A DNA stretch of 64,000 nucleotides from UBA2357 sp002344625 (GCA_937995335.1 CALKIH010000039.1:1-64000), one strand, 5' to 3'. Positions 1-8,485 are shown, counted from the stretch's first letter. Translations and numbers: made by a program. Notes: generated by a model not told the origin, from the letters alone.

Positions 1-561
1 CAAAAAGCGGTTGATTGCATGAATCAGGCGACAACTATCTTGACGCGCTCCGCGTCCCAGCGGGCGGCCCGGGCTGCTGCCGTCCTTCTTCACGAAGCTC
101 TTGTGGCTCGCCCACGCCTCGATCATCGAGCTGTCGGTGCTGAAGTGCTCATCGGACACGAACCCCTGCCACTCGGCCAGTTGCAGTACCCGCTGGAAGA
201 ACTCACGCGCCATCTCGGTACAGAGCAGCCGATCACGGTTGAGGCTGAAGACCGTCCGGTCCCACACCGGGGCATCCATCCCGAGACCGACGAACCAGCG
301 AAACAACAGGTTGTAGTCCAGTTGCTCCATCAGTTGGCGCTCGCTGCGCACCGTGAAGAGCACCTGCACCAGCAAGGCCCGAAGCAGATGCTCGGGCGGG
401 ATCGACGGGCGGCCCGTATGCGAATAGACCTCGTCGAACAACCGGCTCATGTTCGCAAGGATCACATCGACCAGCCCGCGCAGCGGGTGCTCCTGAGGAA
501 CACGCTCTTCGAGACTGACGTAACTGAACATCGACGTCTCGGGATCTTCTTGACCGCGCAT
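1..561 (-). CDS. IS5-family transposase, N-terminal part (runs off left edge)
   Basis: Reading the minus strand from the ATG at 561 gives an uninterrupted 187-codon frame that is still open at base 1, so the gene continues outside the window. It begins MRGQEDPETSMFSYVSLEER and includes RPSIPPEHLLRALL, QLMEQLDYNLLFRWFVGL and DEHFSTDSSMIEAWASHKSF. These match the DUF772 N-terminal domain of IS5-family transposases and the approach to the first catalytic Asp of the DDE domain. The rest of the catalytic domain is not visible, so it cannot be judged whether the element is intact. Upstream, 578-605 carries a short tandem repeat that may belong to the element end. Confidence 0.85.
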   Translation of the reverse strand, partial: MRGQEDPETSMFSYVSLEERVPQEHPLRGLVDVILANMSRLFDEVYSHTGRPSIPPEHLLRALLVQVLFTVRSERQLMEQLDYNLLFRWFVGLGMDAPVWDRTVFSLNRDRLLCTEMAREFFQRVLQLAEWQGFVSDEHFSTDSSMIEAWASHKSFVKKDGSSPGRPLGRGARQDSCRLIHAINRFL

Positions 562-577
562 GCTGGGATCGCAACAG

Positions 578-605
578 TAGGGGCAGGAAAATAGGGGCAG
601 AAAAT
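578..605. repeat. Imperfect 14-bp tandem repeat beside the IS5 transposase
   Basis: TAGGGGCAGGAAAA (578-591) is followed directly by TAGGGGCAGAAAAT (592-605). It lies just upstream of the transposase start, where the terminal inverted repeat of the element would be expected. The matching end is outside the window, so a terminal-repeat role is only inferred. Confidence 0.4.
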
Positions 606-703
606 CAGACCGTAGTGTGCATCACAAGCCGATCGCTACAAGACGTTCGGAGTTTCTCACCAGCCTGCTAGCCCATAACCACAAAGCTAGCGTGTAAACG
701 CGG

Positions 704-736
704 AAGAGGCCGGCGCCACCATGGCGCCGACCTCTT
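704..736 (-). terminator. Long hairpin downstream of the first PEP-CTERM gene
   Basis: A 15-bp stem (704-718 with 722-736, one mismatch at 710/730) closes a 3-base loop. It lies 29 bases past the stop of the 765-1559 gene. No T-run follows the stem on the minus strand; a run of eight T's precedes it. It may therefore be an mRNA-stabilising hairpin or a non-canonical terminator. Confidence 0.35.
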
Positions 737-764
737 AGCTACGATACTGCAAAAAAAACAGTTC

Positions 765-1559
765 TCAAGCGGCCTTGCGGCGGCGAATCAAGCCAAGTCC
801 GAACAAACCCAAACCGGCAAGCGCTAGTGCACCTGGTTCGGACACCACAAGCAATGGGTTGCTGGTGATCAAAATGCCGAAATCAATCGAAGTTTTCTCC
901 CTTTCCTTGGTCAGAAAACCCAAGCACCCATTTGCTACCCCCGCCTGTGCGCAAGCATCATTACCAAGAGGAACGAGTGCACCATCCTTTTGTACTATGC
1001 TGACATAGTATTTGTAGCCATCATACACAAACTCATTGTCCAGTGCATCGAAACTGATCACGAAGATGTCATCGCAAACCGACTGCGCCGCATCGACGCA
1101 CTCCCCGTTCCGGTTCGGCGTCTCAGAGAAATTGATCGAAAACTTCAGGGTATCGGGAGGAAATGCTGCCCCAACGGGATCCGCCGGTGTAAGCGTCAGC
1201 GTACTTTCGATCGTTGCCCTGCGCAGCGTGGCGTGGGAGGTACTGAGTGGGTTGTTGATGTGCGAGAAGGTGTTGGTCAATTGCGGAGTCATGTCGTCGG
1301 TCGTGATGGAACCGGACTGAGACGCATTTTCGATCAAGACACCGCTGCGGTTCCCGCCCCCCACAATCAGCGCGCCACTACCACCCCAACTGATCACCGA
1401 ATCGGTGATAGTCTGCGTGCCACCGCCTGCAGTGAAGGTAATCGGATTGATCCACTTCGTCTCAACCTGATATCCCCAACTTGTTACCGGCGCAGCTTGC
1501 ACACCGGCGCATGCGAGGCTAGTCACTGCGGCAGCGATCAATCCATTCAATTTTTTCAT
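765..1559 (-). CDS. THxN-type PEP-CTERM surface protein
   Basis: 264 aa. The N-terminus (MKKLNGLIAAAVTSLACAGVQAA) is a Sec signal peptide. The C-terminus has an SEP variant of the PEP motif, a hydrophobic helix (GALALAGLGLFGLGL) and the basic tail RRRKAA, which is the tripartite exosortase sorting signal. The middle contains TFSHINNP, NFSETPN and CDDIFVISFD, all shared with the protein at 4708-5529, where the first motif reads THYNN. This fits the THxN PEP-CTERM family. A Shine-Dalgarno-like AAGGGAC precedes the ATG. Processing by an exosortase encoded elsewhere is inferred; the function of the family is unknown. The IS nest at 1794-4587 separates it from its paralogue. Confidence 0.8.
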   Translation of the reverse strand: MKKLNGLIAAAVTSLACAGVQAAPVTSWGYQVETKWINPITFTAGGGTQTITDSVISWGGSGALIVGGGNRSGVLIENASQSGSITTDDMTPQLTNTFSHINNPLSTSHATLRRATIESTLTLTPADPVGAAFPPDTLKFSINFSETPNRNGECVDAAQSVCDDIFVISFDALDNEFVYDGYKYYVSIVQKDGALVPLGNDACAQAGVANGCLGFLTKEREKTSIDFGILITSNPLLVVSEPGALALAGLGLFGLGLIRRRKAA

Positions 1560-1846
1560 GTTACGTCCCTTGATTTCAATTGCGATTGCTTACTAGTGTG
1601 TCATCGGTGATCTTGCATTAGCATGTTACAAGTCACACGCAGCTTTTAAGCAAATCTCATTCCAAAAAGTATTTTCCTTGAAAATCAATCGATTTTGACT
1701 GAGTCAGTCATCACGACCAAGCAAGCTGTCAAAAAATCCGACATACCGAACACATACTAGGACCCCATTCCCCGACTAGCAATACTGCTTTGTTGTATTG
1801 GCCCAGTGAAGACCTGCTCAGGTGTTACTGTCGAGAGGGATACACC

Positions 1847-2158
1847 ATGAGCACATTGATGGACGAAGAGATCAAGCGCTGGACAGCCAAGCGCAAGACG
1901 GCGCTGGTCCTGGAGATCATCCAGGGCAAGACTAGCGTGGCCGAGGCCAGTCGGGCCCATGACCTGCAGCCCTCGGAGATCGAGGTTTGGTGGAGGATGG
2001 CAGAAAGGCATGGAGAACGCTCTGAAGGCGAACCCACAGGACCTGTGCGAGCAGTACGAGCGTCAGCTCAACGAGCTGCAGGAGGCCTACGGCGAAGCGA
2101 TGCTGGAGCTGCGCGCCAGAAAAAATTGCAGTCCCTGCTGGACGAGGACGAGAAGTGA
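1847..2158 (+). pseudogene. IS3-family (IS407-like) transposase orfA, degraded
   Basis: The frame starts MSTLMDEEIKRWTAKRKTAL and SVAEASRAHDLQPSEIEVW, an IS3-family orfA helix-turn-helix protein. After about residue 47 the expected sequence moves between frames: VEDGRK in one, GMENALKANPQDL and EQYERQLNELQEAYGEAM in another, then KKLQSLLDEDEK back in the original frame, with TGA at 2156. Three single-base losses therefore leave an apparently open 104-codon frame whose middle is out of register. The product is very unlikely to work. Confidence 0.75.
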
Positions 2159-2223
2159 TCGAGACGATCCGCCAGGGACTGCAAACCGACGGCATCACCG
2201 TCTCGATCAGCAAGTTGTGCCGG
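2155..2223 (+). pseudogene. 5' fragment of IS407-like orfB
   Basis: A GTG at 2155 overlaps the end of orfA and gives IETIRQGLQTDGITVSISKL-CR, the usual start of an IS407-group orfB. It stops at 2224, where the terminal sequence TGAACCGCCCCGG of a second IS begins. The other end of the same orfB resumes at about 4116. Confidence 0.7.
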
Positions 2224-2240
2224 TGAACCGCCCCGGGGTT

Positions 2241-2264
2241 TGAACTGACCCCCAGAAGTTGGAC
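2241..2264 (+). repeat. Left terminal inverted repeat of the intact IS3 element
   Basis: 24 bases, identical to the reverse complement of 3657-3680. Confidence 0.93.
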
Positions 2265-2281
2265 GAACTTCAAGGGGTTTC

Positions 2282-2800
2282 ATGAAGAAGTACGAAACGG
2301 AGTTCAAGCTGGAAGTGGTCCAGAGCTTCTTGACAGGCGAAGGTGGCGCGAAGCTTTTGGCTCGGCGGTGGTCGATTCCCGAGGAGAAAGTCTGCACGTG
2401 GGTGAGCCACTACCGCCTGCACGGCATCGACGGCCTGCGCGCCAAGCGCAGCGCGTACAGTGCGCAGTTCAAGTTCCAGGTGCTGGCTCATCAGGATCGC
2501 GAGCAGCTTTCCAGCCGTCAGGTCGCGGCGCTCTATGACATTCGCAATTCCAATCAGGTCGTGGTCTGGCGACGCAATCTCGATCAAGGCCGCTTGCAGG
2601 CAAGCGAGAGCGGAGAAGAAGAACAGCCCAAGATGAAGCCAGAACGATGCGCTGCAGCACCGTCGAGCACGGTCGTTGCCGATGCGGAGAAAGCCCTGCG
2701 GGAAGAGAACGACCGACTGCGCGCGGAGGTCGCGTACCTAAAAAAATTGCAGGCCTTGATCCGGTCGAAGAGGTCAGCTGCGCCGACAAAGCGCGTCTGA
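2282..2800 (+). CDS. IS3-family transposase OrfA
   Basis: 172 aa, starting MKKYETEFKLEVVQSFLTGE. It has two helix-turn-helix units (roughly residues 8-55 and 58-105; the second includes YSAQFKFQVLAHQDREQLSS) and a C-terminal leucine-rich coiled coil (EKALREENDRLRAEVAYLKK). This is the DNA-binding and dimerising half of an IS150-type transposase. The run of seven A's at 2740-2746 lies near its end; a -1 slip there joins it to OrfB to make the full transposase. The start lies 17 bases inside the left terminal repeat. Confidence 0.9.
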   Translation: MKKYETEFKLEVVQSFLTGEGGAKLLARRWSIPEEKVCTWVSHYRLHGIDGLRAKRSAYSAQFKFQVLAHQDREQLSSRQVAALYDIRNSNQVVVWRRNLDQGRLQASESGEEEQPKMKPERCAAAPSSTVVADAEKALREENDRLRAEVAYLKKLQALIRSKRSAAPTKRV

Positions 2801-3639
2801 TTGCCGGGTTGAGGCATGACCATAAGTTGGCGGACCTGTTGCAGGTCGCAGGCCTGGCGCGCAGCACGTTCTACTACCAGTACCAGGCGACCCAGCGCGC
2901 CAACCATCAAAGCGACATGGAGACCAGAATCCGCACCGTCTATGACGAGCACAAGGGTCGCTATGGATACCGGCGAATCACGGCGTTGCTGTGCAATTCA
3001 ATGGAAGAACCGGTCAACCACAAGTGCGTGCAGCGTCTAATGCAGAAGATGGGGCTGCGCGCGTTGATTCGGGCGAAGAAGCGCTCTCGGCATGTTCCGG
3101 GCATGAGCGATGAGCACGTGCCCAACGTTCTGCAACGCGACTTCTGCGCGACCGCCCCGAACCAGAAGTGGGCGACCGATGTCACCGAGTTCAATGTGAG
3201 CGGCCATAAGCTCTACCTGTCGGCCTGCATAGACCTGTACAACGGCGAGATCGTCGCGTACCGCATGGCAAGGCGCCCAGTCTTCGAGATGGTTTCCAGC
3301 ATGCTCGAGGCCGCGCTCTCGCAGACCAGTTGCGCCGCCGGCCTGATCGTGCACTCCGACCAAGGCTGGCACTACAAGATGCAGCCTTACCGAGCGATGC
3401 TCGCGCGACGCGGAGTCAAGCAAAGCATGAGCCGCAAGGGCAATTGCTTCGACAACGCGGCGATTGAAAGCTTCTTCGGTACGCTGAAAGCTGAGTATTT
3501 CCATCTCGAAAGGCCCGACAGCATTGATGCGCTCGAAGCGGGCGTGCATGATTACGTCCACTACTACAACTGCGAGCGCATCAAGCTCGGGCTACAGGGG
3601 CTCAGTCCGGTGGAGTACCGATTGAGAAGCACCGCCTGA
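2740..3639 (+). CDS. IS3-family transposase OrfB (made by -1 frameshift from OrfA)
   Basis: In the -1 frame the protein reads KKIAGLDPVEEV and continues about 298 codons to TGA at 3637. It contains the HTH_21 segment (YGYRRITALLC) and an rve integrase core. The DDE residues are visible: Asp in ATDVTEF, Asp in VHSDQG and Glu in NAAIESFFGTLKAE. No good start codon or ribosome site is seen for independent translation, and the A7 slippery run at 2740-2746 sits exactly at the junction, so expression as an OrfAB fusion is inferred. The core is intact. Confidence 0.9.
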   Translation, partial: KKIAGLDPVEEVSCADKARLIAGLRHDHKLADLLQVAGLARSTFYYQYQATQRANHQSDMETRIRTVYDEHKGRYGYRRITALLCNSMEEPVNHKCVQRLMQKMGLRALIRAKKRSRHVPGMSDEHVPNVLQRDFCATAPNQKWATDVTEFNVSGHKLYLSACIDLYNGEIVAYRMARRPVFEMVSSMLEAALSQTSCAAGLIVHSDQGWHYKMQPYRAMLARRGVKQSMSRKGNCFDNAAIESFFGTLKAEYFHLERPDSIDALEAGVHDYVHYYNCERIKLGLQGLSPVEYRLRSTA

Positions 3640-3656
3640 TCCGCGAAATTGTGACC

Positions 3657-3680
3657 GTCCAACTTCTGGGGGTCAGTTCA
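3657..3680 (-). repeat. Right terminal inverted repeat of the intact IS3 element
   Basis: 24 bases, the exact reverse complement of 2241-2264, followed by the GTT target duplication at 3681-3683. Confidence 0.93.
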
Positions 3681-3701
3681 GTTTCGTAGAGGCTCCGTGG
3701 C

Positions 3702-4115
3702 TTAAGTGCAGGCGTGTTCGGCCTGAACGGCGAGTTGCAGATAATACCGATCCTCAGCCTCGGCGGGTGGGATGTAGCCGATGGGCTCAAGGAGTCGCTG
3801 GTGGTTGAACCAGGCCACCCATTCGAGGGTGGCGAGTTCGAGCGATTCCACTGTTTTCCAGTGGCGCCCGACGGTAGATCAGTTCGGCCTTGTAGAGGCC
3901 GTTGATGGTTTCGGCCAAGGCGTTGTCGTAGGAATCGCCCTTGCTACCAACGGAAGGCTCGATGCGGGCCTCTGCCAATCGCTCGGTATAACGGATGGAA
4001 ACGTACTGAGACCCGCGATCCGAATGATGGATCAGGCTGCTATCCCGCTCCGGTTGGCGGGCGTAGAGCGCCTGCTCCAGGGCATCCAGAACAAAGTCGG
4101 TACGCATCGAACGGC
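3702..4115 (-). pseudogene. 3' half of a second IS3-group transposase orfB, frameshifted
   Basis: On the minus strand the frame reads MRTDFVLDALEQALYARQPE, SLIHHSDRGSQYVSIRYTER, GDSYDNALAETINGLYKAEL and ends HACT-stop at 3702. These are the second Asp and the Glu of the DDE triad of an IS3-group OrfB. An extra base near 3870 (RAP then LENS instead of WKTV) breaks the frame. The N-terminal half and orfA are missing, and the sequence joins the outer orfB abruptly at about 4115. Its terminal repeat (TGAACCGCCCCGGGG at 2224) is on the far side of the intact IS. Confidence 0.8.
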
Positions 4116-4559
4116 TAGACCACGATGACCCTGGTGATCGACTGCCACAGCCGCGAGTTGCTGGGCTGGCACCTGTCACACAGCGGAAAGTCCAAGACGG
4201 CCGAGCCGGCACTGGAGCGGGTCCTGATCGCGCGGTTCAGAACGCTGGGTCGGGTGCCGGTGCCATTCCTGCTGCACTCGGACAACGGCTCGATCTTCAC
4301 CAGCCGCAGTTTCACCGCGCTGGTCAGGAGCTACGGACTGCGCCAGGAGTTCATCACGCCGCACAGCCCGGAACAGAACGGTCTGGTCGAGCGGGTGATC
4401 CGCACGCTCAAGGATCAATGCGTGCCCCGCAACCCGTTTGAATCGCTGCACCACGCCAGCCGCCTGCTCGGCGACTGGATCAACTTCTACAACCACCGGC
4501 GCCTGCACCGGGCGCTGAACATGAGAACCCCCACTGAGGCATTTGCATTAGCGATCTGA
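4116..4559 (+). pseudogene. 3' fragment of IS407-like orfB (outer element)
   Basis: It reads MTLVIDCHSRELLGWHLSHS, FLLHSDNGSIFTSRSFTALV, ITPHSPEQNGLVERVIRTLK and RRLHRALNMRTPTEAFALAI before TGA. This is the C-terminal integrase core of an IS407-group OrfB, the continuation of the fragment at 2155-2223. The middle part, roughly residues 25-115, is gone. The right terminal repeat of the outer element follows at 4560-4587. Confidence 0.8.
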
Positions 4560-4618
4560 CCTGTGCAGATTCTGCTGGGTCAATACACAGATCAGCCCGC
4601 CCAAAGAGAAAGAACACC

Positions 4619-4658
4619 AAAAAAACAGAATGCCGCATGAGTCGCTCACACGGCATTC
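4619..4658 (-). terminator. Rho-independent terminator for the second THxN gene
   Basis: On the minus strand the stem GAATGCCG / CGGCATTC (4651-4658 with 4628-4635) is followed by a T-run (4619-4625). It lies about 50 bases past the stop of 4708-5529. Confidence 0.75.
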
Positions 4659-4707
4659 GGCATTCCAATCGCCTACATTGCTCTGGCGCCTAAAAGCGCC
4701 ATGCCCC

Positions 4708-5529
4708 TCAACTAAACATACCTGAAAGCTTGCGCCGACCAGAAAACCCGAGGCCGATCAAACTGAGACCGAGTAGTGCGAGAACACTCGGCTCCGGCAC
4801 TTCCAGCGACCTTGCGCTAATTAATAGCCCAAAGTTGACTTGGGTAAACTTGGCCTCTTCAGTCTTAAACCCTATACAACCTTCGGCAGCTCCTGCCTTC
4901 TCGCACTGAAGTTTTGTCAAGGGACCGAGCCCATCGGCAACGATACCAACTGTGTATCTATACCCGTTGTAGTCGAACGTGAAATCGAGATCTCCGAGAG
5001 AAATCACGAAAATGTCATCACAGCTAGTGATTGACTCGAAGCCGCAACGCGCGATATTTGGAGTTTCGGTGAACCTGACATTGAATGTCTTGGGATCGAG
5101 TGGAACAGGCTCACCAACCGGTGTTTTCGGCGTCAGGAACAGATTGGACGTAATCGAGGTTGAAAGCAGGCTAGCAAAGCTCAACTGAATAGCATTGTTG
5201 TAGTGGGTGATCTGGCCACTGAATTCCGGCAGCACGTTGTTCGTCAGCAAAACCCCAGATACATCACCTGCCGTCATCCCAAGCGCACTGCGCGACCGAC
5301 TGGAGCTCAGACCTGCCTGCGTGTGACGGGTCGCCGTAGACGCTCCCGCGTTGGCCCCCCAACTCACCAAGTTCGCGGTATCGATCTTGACACCACTACC
5401 GCTGCTGAAAGTCGATCCAGAAAACACTGTGACCGCCTGAAAATCCCATTCAGTGACCAGCGCAGCACTAGCCACGGTCGAAGCGAGCATCGTGCCGACA
5501 AAACCGAGGGAGCCGATGATTTTTTTCAT
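4708..5529 (-). CDS. THxN-type PEP-CTERM surface protein (second copy)
   Basis: 273 aa from the ATG at 5529. That start is preferred over an upstream in-frame one at 5556 because it gives a clean signal peptide (MKKIIGSLGFVGTMLASTVA) and has AGGAA about 10 bases upstream. The middle has GQITHYNNAI (the THxN motif), RFTETPN and CDDIFVISLGDLDF. The C-terminus is VPEP, a hydrophobic helix and the basic tail GRRKLSGMFS, an exosortase sorting signal. It is paralogous to 765-1559 along its length, so the pair probably arose by duplication and was later separated by IS insertion. The function is unknown. Confidence 0.85.
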   Translation of the reverse strand: MKKIIGSLGFVGTMLASTVASAALVTEWDFQAVTVFSGSTFSSGSGVKIDTANLVSWGANAGASTATRHTQAGLSSSRSRSALGMTAGDVSGVLLTNNVLPEFSGQITHYNNAIQLSFASLLSTSITSNLFLTPKTPVGEPVPLDPKTFNVRFTETPNIARCGFESITSCDDIFVISLGDLDFTFDYNGYRYTVGIVADGLGPLTKLQCEKAGAAEGCIGFKTEEAKFTQVNFGLLISARSLEVPEPSVLALLGLSLIGLGFSGRRKLSGMFS

Positions 5530-5686
5530 TTTGAGCAGTTCCTGCGCAATCCGCACTTATTGTGCGATACAAATGAAGCAAGTTTTATGCTAAATACTAA
5601 ACTTTTGTTTTATAAAGACAAAATTTTTAAGCCGAAATCTTGTGTCAAATTTTCCGACACAACTTAACAGCTCAGTCGCCAAGCAC

Positions 5687-5716
5687 AAAAAACCCGGCTG
5701 CTTAGCCGGGTTTTTT
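5687..5716 (-). terminator. Strong rho-independent terminator after the pepA-like gene
   Basis: AAAAAACCCGGCT-GCTT-AGCCGGGTTTTTT: a near-perfect stem flanked by A6 and T6, so it can work in both directions. It lies 24 bases past the stop at 5740. Confidence 0.92.
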
Positions 5717-5739
5717 GTTGAATCAGCGAATTTGACAAA

Positions 5740-6576
5740 TCACGCCTTGTTGCGCCGAGTTGCAAAACCCAAACCAATCAACCCTGCACCCAGAAGCAAC
5801 AAGGTTGCCGGTTCCGGCACACGATTCGCGTTGAAATCGACACCACCATTTGCCGAGTTCACCGCCATCACATTGCCGTTAACAGCAACGCCTTGACGAG
5901 TGTTATTGAAGTTGTTGAACAAAATATTGTAGAACGGCGACGGCGCGACGAAGAAGGTGTTGCCGAATTCGGTATTGGTGTAGCTGGCAACCGTGTTGAA
6001 ACCAGTTCCACCTTGATCGTTAAGGACAGCGCCACCATCACCGGAGATCAACGAACCGAAACCGATCTGTTGTGCAAACGCGCCACGATTAACTGCAGCC
6101 GCCGAACTAGTCGTCGCTTCAGAAAAGGCCGTCGTCGATGCCGCACCATTCGTGTTGGTCGAAGCCCAGAGCGTATAGGTGAGCGCCGTAATGTCGCTAA
6201 CACTGCCCGGCACACCAAAAACGCCCGACTTCACGACCGCGGTGTACTCGTATTCGGCCCACAAAGTGAACGTAAACCCGAGTCCGCTACTGGCCGAATT
6301 GTGCCCGCTAAACCCGGTCAAGTTCAGCCAACCCGCTCCAGCCTGCGTAATTCCGTCAGCACCGAGAATCACCTGCGACGATGACTGACCTTGAATGAAA
6401 TCAGAATCGAACGGTGCAGCTCCGAAACCCAGACCTTCCAAGAAATCATTTCCGATCACGGTCGGATTCACCGTGAACGACGGTGCGGCATTGGCCACAC
6501 CAACCGTGCCGAAAGCGCATGCAGCCGCCAGACCCGCACCCCAAACGATTTTTTTGTAGCTATTGATACTCATCAT
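5740..6576 (-). CDS. pepA: PepA-like flocculation-associated PEP-CTERM protein
   Basis: 278 aa. It has a signal peptide (SYKKIVWGAGLAAACAFGTV, cleavage after ANA), a low-complexity Gly/Asn/Ser/Thr-rich secreted body with almost no Cys or Lys, and a canonical C-terminus: VPEP, hydrophobic helix LLLLGAGLIGLGF, then ATRRNKA. The opening PSFTVNPTVIGNDFLEGLGF and the WLNLTGF segment resemble the PepA family linked to floc formation in Zoogloea. That match is from memory of the family and is only moderately sure; the PEP-CTERM assignment is certain. The gene is divergent from the flavoprotein at 6863, and a strong terminator follows it. Confidence 0.75.
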   Translation of the reverse strand: MMSINSYKKIVWGAGLAAACAFGTVGVANAAPSFTVNPTVIGNDFLEGLGFGAAPFDSDFIQGQSSSQVILGADGITQAGAGWLNLTGFSGHNSASSGLGFTFTLWAEYEYTAVVKSGVFGVPGSVSDITALTYTLWASTNTNGAASTTAFSEATTSSAAAVNRGAFAQQIGFGSLISGDGGAVLNDQGGTGFNTVASYTNTEFGNTFFVAPSPFYNILFNNFNNTRQGVAVNGNVMAVNSANGGVDFNANRVPEPATLLLLGAGLIGLGFATRRNKA

Positions 6577-6862
6577 GATTCCTTTAAGTTACTGAACTGA
6601 AAATTTTTTGCCGCAAAGCACGCTTTTAATTACGCCTGCGGCTCCCGAAACTTCTTTTGCTGTCATCTCATAAGCACGGAGTGTGCCAAGCACATAGAAG
6701 ATTGTTTTTTTGTAGTTTTCTCAAAGCACCGCACAGATAAGAAACAGCACTGTAAAATTTACCGACATCGAGAGACACACCGGTGGCACATTTGCGTGAC
6801 CGGCCGCAGACCGCACGCTATCCTTGCTCCCCACTGTATATAAAGGTAACGAGGGGGGAATC

Positions 6863-8485
6863 ATGCTCAAGACTGATGACGTATCGTCGCTTCTCGATTT
6901 GACAGGTTCCGATACCCCCTCCGGAGAGCCGGTACGTCCCGGCTACCAACGGAATGCTACGACGAATGTCACCGGCTACACCTCGGTAAGCGCCGACGAA
7001 GTACGCCCCGAGTCAGTACAGGATGTCGTCAGTATCATCAAACTGGCGCGTGAAACCCGGTCCCTACTTTACCCCTTCTCGACCGGCCTGAACTGGGGCT
7101 ATGGCTCGCGCGCGCCCATCGTCGACAACTGCATCCCCGTCGACCTGAGCCGCATGAACCAAATCCTCAACGCAGATGAGATCTCACTTGACAATCCGGT
7201 AGCGTTGATCGAGCCGGGCGTCACCCAGCAGCAGTTGTACGAATTCCTGGAACGACGCTGCCCTGAACTCACCTTCAACGTGACGGGCGCCGGCCGGGAC
7301 ACCAGCATTATCGGCAATGCGCTCGACCGGGGCGTAGGCTATACCGGACCGCGCAAGGATGATCTTTACGGGCTGGAAGTGGTGACCGGTACAGGTGATA
7401 TCCTGCGCACCGGATTCAGGCGCTTGGGCGACGACTCTCCGTTGGCGCACTGCCATCCGTTCGGGCTCGGACCGATTCTCGACGGACTGTTCTTCCAGGG
7501 TAATTTTGGGATCGTGACCAGCGCATGCTTCCGCCTGTATCCACGTCGCCCAAGCGAAGTCGCCGTTTCCCTAGCGTTGCGCGACACCTCGGACCTGCCC
7601 TTGTTCATCAATGAACTGGCACGCCTGAAGCGCGAAGGCTTGCTTACATCGGTGACCCATATCGGCAACCGTGCCCGCACCCACTCGTCGATGGCCTACG
7701 GCATCACCCGCTATCTCGAGCACGAGTGCGGCTACACGCCGGAGGCCGCGCTGGGCGAAACCGACAAGGTGCTCAACCTGGTGGCCCCCAACGAGTGGGC
7801 AAGCCTTGCTTCCGTGAGCGGCAATCGCGGCCAGGTGCGTGCGGCCCTCGTCGAGATCTGGCGACGTACGCGCAAGTTCGCGCGCTTGATGGTCGTAACA
7901 GATGGGATTCTCGATTTCGGCTATGCGATCACTCATCGCCTGCGCTCGATTCCGTTCGCGCGTGCGAATGCGGCGGCCATCGCAGCGATGCGCCCGCTAC
8001 ACAAACTCGCGCTCGGCGTTCCAACCGATGTCGCAATCGAGAACCTGCTGTGGAAATTCGGCCATAGTAGCAAGCGTGCTGCCGAACTCGACCGGTCACG
8101 CTGCGGGCTACTGTTCGTCAATCCGGCGCTACCGCTCGACGGCAAGGTGGTGGCCGAAGTCATCGACGGCATGGCCACGGTGGCGAAGCAGTTCGATCAC
8201 GTTCTCTACATGACCCTCAACGTCGAAACTCCGACGTCACTGGTGGCGGTCATCAATTTATTATTTGATCGTTCGTCCGAGGACGAGGTGGCACGCGCAC
8301 ACCGTTGTGCGGATGCACTACTGACATTCATCCGCTCACGCGGGCTCGAGGTCTATCGCGCGCGCGCCGACATGATGGACGAGATCGTCGCGAACACGCC
8401 GGATTACTGGAAGACAGTGCGAGAGCTCAAGCAAGTGTTCGACCCCGACAACATCATTGCGCCCGGACGCTACAATCTACCCTAG
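6863..8485 (+). CDS. FAD-binding oxidoreductase of the VAO/PCMH family
   Basis: 540 aa from the ATG at 6863, chosen because AGGGGGG lies just upstream; an in-frame start at 6824 has no such site. The FAD_binding_4 fold is visible: LLYPFSTGLNWGYGSRAP, VALIEPGVTQQQLYEFLERR, then SIIGNALDRGVGYTGPRKDD and GNFGIVTSACFRLYPRR. The C-terminus VFDPDNIIAPGRYNLP is typical of flavin oxidases such as vanillyl-alcohol oxidase and 4-cresol dehydrogenase. No signal peptide is seen. It starts a four-gene set with two ABC permeases and an N-acyl amino acid synthase-like protein (gaps 35, 6 and 3 bp), which suggests it acts on the same small-molecule product. The substrate is unknown. Confidence 0.85.
   Translation: MLKTDDVSSLLDLTGSDTPSGEPVRPGYQRNATTNVTGYTSVSADEVRPESVQDVVSIIKLARETRSLLYPFSTGLNWGYGSRAPIVDNCIPVDLSRMNQILNADEISLDNPVALIEPGVTQQQLYEFLERRCPELTFNVTGAGRDTSIIGNALDRGVGYTGPRKDDLYGLEVVTGTGDILRTGFRRLGDDSPLAHCHPFGLGPILDGLFFQGNFGIVTSACFRLYPRRPSEVAVSLALRDTSDLPLFINELARLKREGLLTSVTHIGNRARTHSSMAYGITRYLEHECGYTPEAALGETDKVLNLVAPNEWASLASVSGNRGQVRAALVEIWRRTRKFARLMVVTDGILDFGYAITHRLRSIPFARANAAAIAAMRPLHKLALGVPTDVAIENLLWKFGHSSKRAAELDRSRCGLLFVNPALPLDGKVVAEVIDGMATVAKQFDHVLYMTLNVETPTSLVAVINLLFDRSSEDEVARAHRCADALLTFIRSRGLEVYRARADMMDEIVANTPDYWKTVRELKQVFDPDNIIAPGRYNLP

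Larger units (their letters stand above)
2241..3680 (+). mobile_element. Complete IS3-family (IS150-group) insertion sequence, 1440 bp
   Basis: The ends are perfect 24-bp inverted repeats, TGAACTGACCCCCAGAAGTT plus GGAC at 2241-2264 and its complement at 3657-3680. They are flanked by a 3-bp direct repeat GTT (2238-2240 and 3681-3683), as expected for IS3-family target duplication. Inside are orfA and an orfB joined by an A7 frameshift signal. All parts are intact, so the element may still be mobile. Confidence 0.93.
1794..4587. mobile_element. Nested IS3-family elements (outer remnant carrying two later insertions)
   Basis: The outer element begins TGTATTGGCCCAG (1794) and ends with the reverse complement of TGTATTGACCCAG (4575-4587), an imperfect terminal inverted repeat. 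Its orfA (1847-2158) and the two ends of its orfB (2155-2223 and about 4116-4559) are recognisable. A second IS3 element, in the opposite direction, interrupts orfB from 2224 and keeps only its 3' half. A third, intact element (2241-3680) landed in the terminal repeat of the second. No target duplication is seen around the outer element. Confidence 0.75.

Noticed and set aside
19..594. A 191-codon plus-strand frame at the left edge
   Set aside because: It is the mirror of the IS5 transposase on the minus strand, which has recognisable motifs.
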